Assembly (NCBI RefSeq): GCF_008035925.1 | Contig: NZ_CP036264.1 | Span: 5,020,402 to 5,084,401 of the forward strand | Length of the DNA stretch: 64,000 nt | From: Stieleria maiorica | GTDB lineage: Bacteria; Planctomycetota; Planctomycetia; Pirellulales; Pirellulaceae | Direction: 5' to 3' | Shown: one piece after another, positions 1 to 8,760 of the stretch | Layout: every line of letters starts with the position of its first letter | How positions within the stretch are numbered: the first letter of the stretch is position 1 | Position numbers and translations under genes: made by a program | Notes under the pieces: generated by a model | What the model was told of the DNA's origin: nothing | The model's database searches: none | What the model saw: only the letters and a program-made list of their open reading frames with translations

Positions 1-1014
1 TTGGAGCAACTGGTCAAGCGCTTCAGCCACTTGTTCGCGATGGCGCTGGAGCAACGATGATGGTTCGGTCTGGGCTTGCATCCAGCGGAAGATTCGATCG
101 CAGTCCATTGCCCTATTCGGATCGCAGGCCAGAGCGTCTGCCTTCATCTCTTCCGGCAGTCGCTGGTAAAGACGTGGATGCACGATCACCGACGCCCCAT
201 TGGCGACGGCGTCACCCAAGGTGGTTTTGAACCCGTAGCCGAGCCCTGAAAGCATCGCGACCGCTCGAGTCTTGCCAAGGAAGTCCGCCAAATCCTCGAT
301 CATGCCCGAATAACGTACCGCGGTCGATGGCGGCAGTCCCCAGGATGCGACATCACCGGTCACGACGAAGTCGAGCTCATCGAAACCGCTGGATGTCATT
401 TGTTCGGCAAACGCGATGAATTGACAAACCAAATCCCAGCTCTTTCGATTCTTCTGCGACGTCGGCATACAAGCGACGATCTTTCTGGATCGAACCGCGA
501 TCGCATGTTTAGACACCAAGTGTTCGGGACAATGATACGGCAGCCAGCGAACCTCGGCGTGCCCCGGTAACCGATTCCAGTAAACACGATTTTCCCAATC
601 GCTGATCGACCAGATCGCAGACGCATTTTTTTTCGCGATCAAATCGTTGCGGAACAGGCGTGTCATCCCATAGAGCATCCAAAGCGGTCCCCGCGATGGA
701 AACCAACCGAGATTGTCCAAATGCTGCAACGGTTCCAAATTATGTGATCGTACAGCGATGTAGGCGGCCGGAAAACGCTCACGCAGAGCTTTCAGGACGC
801 GCGGATACCGAGAATACTCGATCAAAATGTTTGCCGCGTCGATTTCCGAAACCGCGCCAAGGGCAGCATCCGGGTCATCCGCATCGATGACCACCTGATG
901 GTAGTCACAGCCGGACGACTCCAGGAAGCGGATACGTGAGATGGTGTCTTTGTAGCTGCCGTGGTACGTGTTGGCGAAAATCGCTCGGGGGCAGACGTGA
1001 ATCACGCGACTCAT
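1..1014 (-). CDS. GT-B (GT4-like) glycosyltransferase, C-terminus cut by window edge
   Basis: I translated this reading frame by hand from the ATG at 1014. It begins MSRVIHVCPRAIFANTYHGS and stays open to base 1, giving at least 338 residues with the C-terminus missing. The N-terminal half has alternating beta-alpha character, with VRSHNLEPLQHL near residue 90. The C-terminal half has the Rossmann-like acceptor/donor layout of GT-B enzymes (VTGDVASWGL, YSGMIEDLADFL, LSGLGYGFKTTLGDAVANG). The start overlaps the stop of the next upstream gene in an ATGA junction, so it is translationally coupled. It is the most promoter-distal polysaccharide gene visible. The presumed role is transfer of a sugar from a nucleotide donor to the growing glycan; substrate is unknown. 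Family-level call only. Confidence 0.72.
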   Translation of the reverse strand, partial: MSRVIHVCPRAIFANTYHGSYKDTISRIRFLESSGCDYHQVVIDADDPDAALGAVSEIDAANILIEYSRYPRVLKALRERFPAAYIAVRSHNLEPLQHLDNLGWFPSRGPLWMLYGMTRLFRNDLIAKKNASAIWSISDWENRVYWNRLPGHAEVRWLPYHCPEHLVSKHAIAVRSRKIVACMPTSQKNRKSWDLVCQFIAFAEQMTSSGFDELDFVVTGDVASWGLPPSTAVRYSGMIEDLADFLGKTRAVAMLSGLGYGFKTTLGDAVANGASVIVHPRLYQRLPEEMKADALACDPNRAMDCDRIFRWMQAQTEPSSLLQRHREQVAEALDQLLQ

Positions 1015-2063
1015 CGACCATTCCCCAACAATTGACGAGCATGCCGCGCGACGCGTCCCAGCTGACCATGACTTCGTGAATCGCCGGCGGGCATGACGCT
1101 GCTGAGCGTCGCCGCTATCCGTCGATACATGCCCGCCGTGTCCGCCACGTCAAGCGCGATCGCCTTTTTCAGATTATCCACCACGAAGGGCAGCATCATT
1201 TGGTATCGATCGGCGTTCAACGTCGGAAGGACACGTTTCAGGTCGCTCAGATTCTCAAAGATCACCATTCCCCGAAGATCGAACACCGATGTGATTGACG
1301 GATCACCCCAGTAGACCGGGACGGTGCCGCAATGGAAACAATCGATCAACTTCTCAGTAAAGTAGCCCGGCGATCGGATGTTTTCCATCGCAATACTAAA
1401 GCGATACGGGACCAGCCCGTCGGTTTTGCTACTCAGCGATTTTAGTCCATGCCCGAAACATTCGACGCCTTCGCCACCGAGCCACTCGGCGACCTGCCGT
1501 CTGAGCATGTAACCGTGCACGTCATCGTGTTGGATGCTGCCAAGAAAACTCAGGTCCTTCGTTTTGCCGTGACCCTCGGCGACCTTTGCCGGATCCCCGA
1601 CGGGAACCCAGTTGGTCCCGTAGGCGAGTTCCACAAATGGTTGTCCGAGGTCGAGCAGATCGGTGCGATGCGTCATCACACAACCGAACTCATTCCCCAA
1701 ATCAGGGAAGTGGCCAAAGAAGTTCTCGTTGGGCGTCTCAACGAGCACTGCCGCGCGACGTTGCTTGGGCACTCGAAGCAGGTGACTGCCCGGAATCGCG
1801 GACCGATCAAAAAACACACCGGCAACAAACGGAACATTCAAACGTTGCCGGGGATCATAATGAAACTTCCATCTTGCCCCGCCGTAAGCGACCTCGACGC
1901 GACGATAAAACGACCGTCCGTAGCAATCCACGTGTACGACCGGTGCCGAAGCTTCTAAGTCGCAATCGATCAGGTGCTCGCTGCCCACCTCGAAATGCGG
2001 AGTCCGAGTGATGCGAGAGGCGAGATTCTGCAACTTCCGCATCATCGACCGCAGGAATCCCAT
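1011..2063 (-). CDS. Glycosyltransferase family 10 (fucosyltransferase-like)
   Basis: A 350-residue protein. Around residues 222-255 it carries the hallmark of alpha-1,3/1,4-fucosyltransferases: SIAMENIRSPGYFTEKLID followed by FHCGTVPVYWG. This is the GDP-fucose-binding FENS/Y-TEK block of GT10. GT10 enzymes move L-fucose from GDP-fucose to GlcNAc or Glc. The N-terminal half, the acceptor side, is diverged from characterised enzymes. Gmd, which makes the GDP-fucose precursor, is encoded in the same locus at 18781-19782, which supports a deoxyhexose donor. The gene overlaps its upstream neighbour by 22 bp and its downstream neighbour by 4 bp. The exact donor and linkage cannot be read from sequence. 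Confidence 0.82.
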   Translation of the reverse strand: MGFLRSMMRKLQNLASRITRTPHFEVGSEHLIDCDLEASAPVVHVDCYGRSFYRRVEVAYGGARWKFHYDPRQRLNVPFVAGVFFDRSAIPGSHLLRVPKQRRAAVLVETPNENFFGHFPDLGNEFGCVMTHRTDLLDLGQPFVELAYGTNWVPVGDPAKVAEGHGKTKDLSFLGSIQHDDVHGYMLRRQVAEWLGGEGVECFGHGLKSLSSKTDGLVPYRFSIAMENIRSPGYFTEKLIDCFHCGTVPVYWGDPSITSVFDLRGMVIFENLSDLKRVLPTLNADRYQMMLPFVVDNLKKAIALDVADTAGMYRRIAATLSSVMPAGDSRSHGQLGRVARHARQLLGNGR

Positions 2064-3109
2064 TTAAGGCCGGATTTCTCGACCAGCAATCGAACTCGCT
2101 GCTGTGGCGGTTGAGACAGTTTCCTGTCCTGCAGTTGTTGGTTGCGATCGCCGTTCTGCTTTTTGGGCGATGGGGGATGCCACAGGTGGATCAAGGGTTC
2201 CGAGCCGAATTCGTCGATCGACGTTGTTCTCAATCTGGAGAGAAACTCCAGGTCTTCGCCCCCCCATCCTTCGAAGTCTTCGTCGTGCCCACCGAGCGAG
2301 AAATAGGTCTCTCGACGAACAGCCATCGGATTCGGCGTGTTCTGGACGACTCTCTCGATACTCAATTCGTTCGGCCGGATCCCTGCGTCGTGGAGCGTTT
2401 GCGGTTTTGCGCTGGAACCGACCGCCGACACCAACCGGTCGGTCGATGAGTCGTTCAAGTAAAAAATCAATCGCCCCGGACGTGCCGCTTCCGCCTGGCG
2501 ACAACGTTGCAGGCATGTCGTCAGGTAGCTCGGAGACACCAGCAAATCCGCATCGTGAATCACCAAGATCTCCCCGCGTGCTTTGCGTGCTGCGACGTTC
2601 AGCATCAGGCTTTTATTGAACGCCGGTTGAGGCGGGACAGAGCACTCAACGACCTCAGGAAATATCTGCTCGATCGCCGATTCACGGTGTTCGCCTTCTC
2701 GAACCAAAATGATTTCCACCCCCGCGCGAACCTCTTCGGCAGCCGCAAACAGCGATGCCAAACAGGGGACCAACAATCGCTGACGATCTTCTCCACCGAT
2801 TGCCACAAGCACCGAGACGGCGGGGCCGTGCTCGGGCTGGGGCGAACTCCACCGAAACGAGAGCGTCGGAAAACAGGCCCCCAGCAGATGTCGCCCCATC
2901 CAGGGGAACACCCTGGTGACGGTTAGTTCGGACGAATGCTCCCAGCAACATCGACACCCATCGACGCCCGATGGACCCAAGCGAACTTCCAACGACTCAT
3001 GACGATTATGGAGCATTCGCCAACGCCCTGGTCCACGCTTCAAGGCGAGGTAGCTGGACGGCAATTCGTGCAAGACACAGCCGATCTGTTCCTTGATTGA
3101 TCCGCTCAC
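2042..3109 (-). CDS. GT2-family glycosyltransferase with galactosyltransferase-type C-terminal motif
   Basis: A 355-residue GT-A type protein starting at GTG 3109. A roughly 100-residue N-terminal extension precedes the catalytic core, which opens with VSVLVAIGGEDRQRL. LVIHDADLL near residue 180 holds the DxD-like metal/nucleotide-sugar motif. GGHDEDFEGWGGEDLEFL near residues 270-288 is the acceptor/catalytic block shared by GT2 and GT27 enzymes (GT27_C-type). It overlaps the GT10 gene by 22 bp and sits 16 bp downstream of the FkbM gene, so it belongs to the operon. The function of the N-terminal extension is unknown. Donor and acceptor sugars are not predictable. Confidence 0.8.
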   Translation of the reverse strand: MSGSIKEQIGCVLHELPSSYLALKRGPGRWRMLHNRHESLEVRLGPSGVDGCRCCWEHSSELTVTRVFPWMGRHLLGACFPTLSFRWSSPQPEHGPAVSVLVAIGGEDRQRLLVPCLASLFAAAEEVRAGVEIILVREGEHRESAIEQIFPEVVECSVPPQPAFNKSLMLNVAARKARGEILVIHDADLLVSPSYLTTCLQRCRQAEAARPGRLIFYLNDSSTDRLVSAVGSSAKPQTLHDAGIRPNELSIERVVQNTPNPMAVRRETYFSLGGHDEDFEGWGGEDLEFLSRLRTTSIDEFGSEPLIHLWHPPSPKKQNGDRNQQLQDRKLSQPPQQRVRLLVEKSGLKWDSCGR

Positions 3110-3125
3110 GATGATTCAATACGCT

Positions 3126-3986
3126 CTATGATCGACCGGCAGAAGAATAGCCCGTAGCGGTGTGCTGTCTTTCGAACACCAAATTACAACCGATCCGTCG
3201 CAGCAATCCGTAACCCTTGGATTGCATGTACTGGGGAACGGTCGCATTCAGCCCGCCAGAGTTGTCTTCGATCAGTACAAAGCGAGGTTGCCAACGATCA
3301 ATATTGAAGCCCTGCAAACAATCCATTTCCGCCCCCTCGATGTCAATGCTGACAAAATCGATCGTCTCGATTGGATGCTTCGTCAAGACTGCATCGAGCG
3401 TCACGGCGGGAACCGAGACCTTCTGGATCTCGCCACCTTCGTTGCGGATTCGCTGCACGTGGGATGGATCTTCACGTGTGAATCCCAGCAGGCTGACTCC
3501 GGGCGCACCTTGTGGAATCATGAACTCGATTTCTTGCACCACGGGATCGGAGACGACCGCTGCGTGCACGACGGTCGCCTGGGGTCGTGTTTGACGGCAG
3601 CTTTCCGCCAAGGCAGGATTCGCTTCAATCACGATCCCGTCCCACCCGATGCATTCAAAGAAATATGAATTGCTGAACGTCCTGCCGTCGTGTCCGCCTA
3701 CTTCGACGTACCGACCTTCGGGTTTGAAGTCGAATTGTTCCCACAGCCATGCGTCCTCACCGTGCTGGCTGGTACAGACCGCCGTTGTTGATTCGGGCAG
3801 ACGCAGCGCTTTGTCGAGACAGAACCGTTTATTCGCCTGAATCAGGTCGGATTCAAGCTGTCTGAATCGGCCCACCAATTGATCGTGATGTTCACGCAGC
3901 AGATTGCAGCGCCGATAAGCACGATATCCCAGCCCGCATCCTGCGATTCCCGTAAGCATCGCCAGTGCGATCAGAAAATAGGTCAC
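3126..3986 (-). CDS. FkbM-family methyltransferase, membrane-anchored
   Basis: A 286-residue protein from GTG 3986. It opens with a hydrophobic segment (residues 2-22), so it is probably anchored in the cytoplasmic membrane. The SAM-binding motif I is RYVEVGGHDGRTFSN near residue 92, and the FkbM block FVSIDIEGAEMDCLQGF lies near residue 212. FkbM enzymes O-methylate hydroxyl groups of natural products and of cell-surface glycans. In this locus the likely substrate is a sugar hydroxyl, possibly a chain-terminating methyl cap. It is one of two FkbM genes in the cluster (the other is at 11288-12037). That one has no membrane segment, so the two may act at different steps. Confidence 0.85.
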   Translation of the reverse strand: MTYFLIALAMLTGIAGCGLGYRAYRRCNLLREHHDQLVGRFRQLESDLIQANKRFCLDKALRLPESTTAVCTSQHGEDAWLWEQFDFKPEGRYVEVGGHDGRTFSNSYFFECIGWDGIVIEANPALAESCRQTRPQATVVHAAVVSDPVVQEIEFMIPQGAPGVSLLGFTREDPSHVQRIRNEGGEIQKVSVPAVTLDAVLTKHPIETIDFVSIDIEGAEMDCLQGFNIDRWQPRFVLIEDNSGGLNATVPQYMQSKGYGLLRRIGCNLVFERQHTATGYSSAGRS

Positions 3987-3995
3987 TGATGTTTC

Positions 3996-4910
3996 CTAGG
4001 TCGAGTTTGAACGTAGCCGGCTGAACAGCTTGTAACACGGGATGAATCCCGGAATCGCCTGTCGCCAGTTGGCAATCAGTTTGGGCAGATTGCTGGGCAC
4101 ATAGACGCTTTGCATCAGCATGTGATAGCTGACCATCCAGTCGTTTCCAGCACCGTATTCCAACGCGTTGCGATGACAACCGGCCCAAGCAGCGCGACGG
4201 GTCGCGAACGATGCGGCCCGGATCGAACGCGACTCGGTGACCATCCGGTTCCAGTCTCGGACGATCTTCGCCGCTTGACGGTCACGTTGTTCTTCATGCA
4301 TTCGAATTGTCGCGATCACCCCTTCCAACTTTTCGACTTCGAATTCGAACCAGATTCGAATCCAATAATCAATATCCGGCGTGTAGGGCAAATCGGGATT
4401 CCAGTATCCGATCCGATCGATTACCGATGCTTTGAAAAACGCGCTGGCCTGCGGGATCCACATCCGCTTGGCCAACAAATCATCCAAGTTGCCGTGACGA
4501 ATCTGCGAAGATGCATAGACCACACGATCGTGCTGGTCCACTTTCTTGATGTCCCCGTAGACAAGACCGACGTCATCGTTGGCTTGAAGGGCTGAAACCG
4601 CCGTCGAAATCGCACCGGGAAGGTAGGCATCGTCGCTGCTTTGAATCGCCAATATGCTCCCACCGGCGCGTTTCAATCCCTTGTTTACCGCATCGGCTGG
4701 CCCGCGATCAGGTTCGGAGATCCAATGAATCTCGTTGCAATAGTCGAATTGGCTTAGCACCGTCAGCGTGTCGTCGGTCGATCCCCCATCGACGACCCAA
4801 ATCTCCAACGGACGATGGTCCTGCGTGAGGATCGATTCGATGCATTGACCGATGTAGGCCCCCTGGTTGAACGACGGGATCACAATGGTGACGAGTGGAG
4901 ATTGAGACAT
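3996..4910 (-). CDS. Glycosyltransferase family 2
   Basis: A 304-residue classical GT2. It starts TIVIPSFNQGAYIGQCIESI, with VVDGGSTDDTL near residue 40 and the nucleotide-sugar motif SSDDAYLPGAI near residue 93. W/P-rich acceptor-site residues follow in YWIRIWFEFEVE. The start is the ATG at 4910, and the gene lies 9 bp upstream of the FkbM gene. GT2 enzymes invert the anomeric configuration and usually act on the cytoplasmic face on a lipid-linked acceptor. No transmembrane segment is apparent. The sugar specificity cannot be predicted. Confidence 0.88.
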   Translation of the reverse strand: MSQSPLVTIVIPSFNQGAYIGQCIESILTQDHRPLEIWVVDGGSTDDTLTVLSQFDYCNEIHWISEPDRGPADAVNKGLKRAGGSILAIQSSDDAYLPGAISTAVSALQANDDVGLVYGDIKKVDQHDRVVYASSQIRHGNLDDLLAKRMWIPQASAFFKASVIDRIGYWNPDLPYTPDIDYWIRIWFEFEVEKLEGVIATIRMHEEQRDRQAAKIVRDWNRMVTESRSIRAASFATRRAAWAGCHRNALEYGAGNDWMVSYHMLMQSVYVPSNLPKLIANWRQAIPGFIPCYKLFSRLRSNST

Positions 4911-4931
4911 GGCGTGCCAGAACTCTGTTGG

Positions 4932-6008
4932 TTAAGCCAGCGTTTTCAAATCGGCCAGCCAAGCATCGACTAGCTGCATTTCATTTTCGGGAAAGATCTG
5001 CTCGTCCACCAAGGTCGCGTAACACCGCCGCAAATTGCCACCGACCGATTCGACTCCCGGATCCAGTTCGATTCGCGCCAGCGCTTCAGCGATTTGATGG
5101 TTCTGTTGATAGCCCGGAACTTCATCCTTGAAATCAGACATCAGGTTGTGCGGGTTGCGTTCCTGGACGACTTCGGACGGGTGGAACACAACCCCGGTCC
5201 CCAATTCCCACAAACACCGCTGGGCGACAAAACTTTTCCAGATATCACACATCCGAAACGGACAGTAGCTCGGCACGTAGAGCAAGGGGTACACCGCCGG
5301 CCACCACCACGTGGTCTGAGTATTGAAGGGGCACCACTGCCCGGGCGCCAGCATCACGCTCGGGGCGTCATCAAAATCGAAGTCGCGATCCAGCACCAAC
5401 CGCCAGATCGCATCGACATCCGGTGCCCCATTTGCCAGTCCCTGTTGGATCGGAGCCCAATGCTTCGCCGAGTCACCGCTCGATTTCGCGAGCGTGGACG
5501 GACAAACCGACGTCGCGACTGATGACTCGCGAATCTGGTCCAGCGGCAACCCACGCGGCCAGATCAGTTCGTTCGAAAAGTACTTGTAAACGTTGATCCA
5601 CGTCGCGGCGTTGGAAAGCCCGTCCTCACGCCGCCCCTCGGCGAAACGAAGCGCATCGATCCATTCCTCCCGTGCCGTCCAGTGATCCAAAGGGGCATTG
5701 TCGTCGTCGGTTTCGTAGATGCACGTCGCCCCCAATCGCATCGCGTGTAAGTACCCGATGTTCTTGCGACAGTAGTGCTTTGTAGGGAGTAGATCCGCCA
5801 ACGCGAAGCCAGAGGCGAGCTGGCCGTCGATCGACAAGAACGACAGCTGGTCGGATTCGAATCCGTCCACCGACGACAGGTCGAATGAGTCTGGCCCTTT
5901 GGTATCGCCGGCAATCACGAGCCCCGCTCCCGATCCGGCCATTGACTCGGCCAATCGAATCACGCTGTCGGTGGGACGCTGGATGGTGGTAATCACAGAT
6001 TGAAGCAT
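4932..6008 (-). CDS. STELLO-like (DUF288) glycosyltransferase
   Basis: About 358 residues from the ATG at 6008; an in-frame GTG at 6020 would add four residues. The N-terminus, QSVITTIQRPTDSVIRL, leads into TKHYCRKNIGYLHAMRLGA near residue 76 and IYETDDDNAPLD near residue 97. I recognise this arrangement as the STELLO/DUF288 family, whose characterised members in plant Golgi support cellulose-synthase assembly and have a GT-like fold. The ETDDDN acidic triplet is the candidate metal/nucleotide-sugar site. There is no signal peptide or transmembrane segment, unlike the plant proteins. Placement between GT2 and acetylation genes suggests glycan assembly. The family call rests on memory of these motifs; the biochemical role in bacteria is inference. 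Confidence 0.68.
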   Translation of the reverse strand: MLQSVITTIQRPTDSVIRLAESMAGSGAGLVIAGDTKGPDSFDLSSVDGFESDQLSFLSIDGQLASGFALADLLPTKHYCRKNIGYLHAMRLGATCIYETDDDNAPLDHWTAREEWIDALRFAEGRREDGLSNAATWINVYKYFSNELIWPRGLPLDQIRESSVATSVCPSTLAKSSGDSAKHWAPIQQGLANGAPDVDAIWRLVLDRDFDFDDAPSVMLAPGQWCPFNTQTTWWWPAVYPLLYVPSYCPFRMCDIWKSFVAQRCLWELGTGVVFHPSEVVQERNPHNLMSDFKDEVPGYQQNHQIAEALARIELDPGVESVGGNLRRCYATLVDEQIFPENEMQLVDAWLADLKTLA

Positions 6009-6038
6009 GCTAGATTGCACTCGTTCGTGTTTGGATTG

Positions 6039-7349
6039 TCATTCTTTCGACTCCGCGGGAGACGGACGTCGGATCAATTCGCTGACCGACTCGGTCAGCC
6101 GCTCGCGCCCGAATTGATTCAAATGCACCGCGTCCCGCCAATCGTCTGGACCAAATGACGGTCGCATCCCCTCGGTCCGGTATTCAAATCCAATGGTTTC
6201 GGCCATCTGCCCGAGACGGCGGCGAGTTTCCGAGCGAAACTCTGGCGGGTAAGCGGCCATCGCATCGGGATGCGATTCGCCTTCGAGCACGATCAGCCGC
6301 CCACCGGACTGCACGACCAACGCCGAGAATTTGGCAAACGCATCGAAATTTGAATCGACCAAAGGAGTCCGTCGAATATTGCGGCGGATATTTCGCAGTC
6401 CTTGCTCTTGATCAACCAGCTGCCCGCCGACCGTTGCTTCGTCCTCAGAAATCGTGTGCCCCTCGGCATCCCAATCCCACCAAAACCGAAACGCGACCAT
6501 TTGAAACAAACTGCGTTGTTGCCAGAGCGTCGACAGGCTGGCCAGGGCAAGGTCGGCCAACTGGGCACGCTGAACAAATTGATGTCGCAATGAAAGCGTC
6601 GATGCGATCCGCAGCAAACTCGTTCGATCCATCAACCATCGCAATCGCACCGTCGGCACGGTCGTCTCACGAAAGAAGTCGAATTCGCTGACCCAGCAGA
6701 TCACCACCGATGGCCGCTGCCTGACCAACGGATCGGCCACCGCCAGGTATTGCAAGGGGACCATCCCCGGCATGCAGACACCGACAACCTCATCAGCGGA
6801 CGTCTTCGCACGCAGCTGCGCTGCATCGATGCCGAGATTGATTTGACTGGATCCGACCAGGAAGATTCGCTGTCGATCGGCCACATTCGCGGGCAGCGGA
6901 GCCCGCAACGTCTGTTGTTTGAACGCGATGTTGCGTACGAAATCCAAATGGGGAGCACGCGACTTGACCGCCTCTTCAAGTACAAAACGGGCTCTTGAAA
7001 CATCCGCCAACCGATCGGTCACGCAGACGACTGCGACCACCGCGACCGCCACAGCGAACCACTGCCCGCGACGGCTGCCGATGTGGGAGATTCTCAGCGA
7101 TAGCCACCACGCCAGAACGGCACACGCGGCGATCACGCCACCTGCCCAAGCAGCCGGCCGACTGAACATCGTGGACCACTCCACAGGCGGTTGCAGAAAC
7201 AGCAGCGTCCGCCAATATCGGCCCGCAATCACAAATGCGATGGGGACGATGATCGGCAAAGCGAACAAGGCCCAACGGACCAATCGCGTTTCCAACTCCT
7301 TCACCGCCTGACGAGCGTTTGTGACCGATCGTTCGTCTGGAATGCTCAA
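6039..7349 (-). CDS. Membrane-anchored SGNH-like protein, partner of MBOAT O-acetyltransferase
   Basis: A 436-residue protein from a TTG at 7349 whose TTGA overlaps the stop of the MBOAT gene. Three hydrophobic segments (about residues 27-45, 65-83 and 95-113) precede a periplasmic part. IFLVGSSQINLGIDAAQL near residue 172 resembles SGNH block I with Ser as nucleophile. WRDAVHLNQFGRERL near residue 410 gives the DxxH catalytic pair of block V. In alginate-, cellulose- and peptidoglycan-type systems an MBOAT protein passes acetyl across the membrane and an SGNH protein places it on the glycan. The overlap with the MBOAT gene supports that pairing here. Overall similarity to AlgJ/AlgX is not obvious, so the subfamily is left open. 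Confidence 0.65.
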   Translation of the reverse strand: MSIPDERSVTNARQAVKELETRLVRWALFALPIIVPIAFVIAGRYWRTLLFLQPPVEWSTMFSRPAAWAGGVIAACAVLAWWLSLRISHIGSRRGQWFAVAVAVVAVVCVTDRLADVSRARFVLEEAVKSRAPHLDFVRNIAFKQQTLRAPLPANVADRQRIFLVGSSQINLGIDAAQLRAKTSADEVVGVCMPGMVPLQYLAVADPLVRQRPSVVICWVSEFDFFRETTVPTVRLRWLMDRTSLLRIASTLSLRHQFVQRAQLADLALASLSTLWQQRSLFQMVAFRFWWDWDAEGHTISEDEATVGGQLVDQEQGLRNIRRNIRRTPLVDSNFDAFAKFSALVVQSGGRLIVLEGESHPDAMAAYPPEFRSETRRRLGQMAETIGFEYRTEGMRPSFGPDDWRDAVHLNQFGRERLTESVSELIRRPSPAESKE

Positions 7350-8752
7350 AACTGAAAGTAGATAAATTCTTGTTTACCGAAGGAACCCAGGGTCAGGATC
7401 GCAACGACACACCCGGCACAGATTGCCAACCTCGGAACCGGCGAAAGGTTGGGGACAAAGTTCAGGCACTTGGTGTATTCCTTGGCAGCTTGAAGAACCA
7501 ACAGCGGTCCGGCCAGCAAAACCAACTTCCACGCCGCTTGGCAGTCTTCCAGCGATACCGGTCGATAATGAAACAGCCCCGCGAACAGCGTTTGAAGTTC
7601 TATCGTGGACTCCGCTCGAAAGATCAGCCAGCCGACGCATGTCAAATGAAACATCACCATCAAACGGATCGGATAGATTCGGTTTAACCAGGCGTCCGAG
7701 ACACGGACCGTGCGTGACAGTCGTTCGTAGAGGATCAAGAGCACGCCGTGATAAAATCCCCAAATGACAAAATTCCATGCCGCACCGTGCCAGAGTCCGC
7801 CCAGCAACATGGTGACCAACAGATTGCGATAGGTTCGTAGCGTTCCTGCGCGATTTCCGCCCAACGGGATGTACAGGTAGTCGCGTAAGAAAGACGACAA
7901 ACTGACGTGCCAGCGTTTCCAAAACTCGCTCGGATTAGTCGCAAAATAGGGCAACCGAAAATTAAGCGACAACGCGTATCCCATCATCCGTGCGACGCCG
8001 CGTGCAATGTCGGTGTAGCCCGAGAAATCACCATAGATCTGAAACGCAAACGCATAGACCCCGATCAAGACTTGCAGGCTGTGCGGCGATTCGCTGCCGA
8101 ATGAGTCTGCCACGATCGGCGCCAAGTTGTCGGCGATCACCGCCTTTTTGAACAATCCTTTGGTAACCATCCAAACGCCCGACCGAACTCCCTGCCACGA
8201 CGTTCGCGGCCCGGATTCGATTTGCGGTGAAAGGTGTTTTCCGCGTTCGATCGGTCCGGCGACCAATTGTGGGAAAAAAGCGACGTAGAGCGCAAAATCG
8301 GAGAAACGTTTTAGCGGTCGCATCTCTCCGCGATAAACATCCCAGGTGTAGCTCATCGTCTGGAAGGTATAGAAACTGATCCCGACCGGTAAAATGATGT
8401 TCCAGGTGCGTGTCGACAGTTCGATGCCTTGGCTTGCGGCAAGCGCGATCCAGGAATCGACGAAGAAGCCCGCATACTTGAAGAACCCAAGGATCGACAG
8501 GTTGGCGATCAGGCTGATCGACAGGAACCGACGTTTCCACGCGGTTGTTTCGCTTCGGTGGATTTTGTGGCTGCAGACGTAGTCGATAACGGTCGACGCG
8601 GCCATCAGCCCCACGAATCGCCAGTCCCAGCACGCGTAAAAGAAGTAGCTGGTGGCCAGCAAGAATAAATTTCGTGCGCGATGCGGCAGGACCAACTGCA
8701 CCAGGAAGACAACGACGAAAAACCCGAAGAAGTCGAAACTGTTGAAAAGCAT
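7346..8752 (-). CDS. MBOAT-family (AlgI/DltB-like) membrane O-acyltransferase
   Basis: A 468-residue polytopic membrane protein. It has the AlgI signatures: TSYFFYACWDWRFVGLM near residue 34, ILPVGISFYTFQTMSYTWDV near 115, FFPQLVAGPIERG near 152, NPSEFWKRWHVSLSSFLRDY near 272 and LLGGLWHGAAWNFVIWG near 320. The last motif contains the conserved MBOAT histidine. The family transfers an acetyl group, normally from a cytoplasmic donor, across the membrane for O-acetylation of exported polysaccharide. Start is ATG 8752. The stop overlaps the start of the SGNH-like gene, fixing a two-gene acetylation module inside the glycan operon. Confidence 0.92.
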   Translation of the reverse strand: MLFNSFDFFGFFVVVFLVQLVLPHRARNLFLLATSYFFYACWDWRFVGLMAASTVIDYVCSHKIHRSETTAWKRRFLSISLIANLSILGFFKYAGFFVDSWIALAASQGIELSTRTWNIILPVGISFYTFQTMSYTWDVYRGEMRPLKRFSDFALYVAFFPQLVAGPIERGKHLSPQIESGPRTSWQGVRSGVWMVTKGLFKKAVIADNLAPIVADSFGSESPHSLQVLIGVYAFAFQIYGDFSGYTDIARGVARMMGYALSLNFRLPYFATNPSEFWKRWHVSLSSFLRDYLYIPLGGNRAGTLRTYRNLLVTMLLGGLWHGAAWNFVIWGFYHGVLLILYERLSRTVRVSDAWLNRIYPIRLMVMFHLTCVGWLIFRAESTIELQTLFAGLFHYRPVSLEDCQAAWKLVLLAGPLLVLQAAKEYTKCLNFVPNLSPVPRLAICAGCVVAILTLGSFGKQEFIYFQF

Positions 8753-8760
8753 CGATCAAT

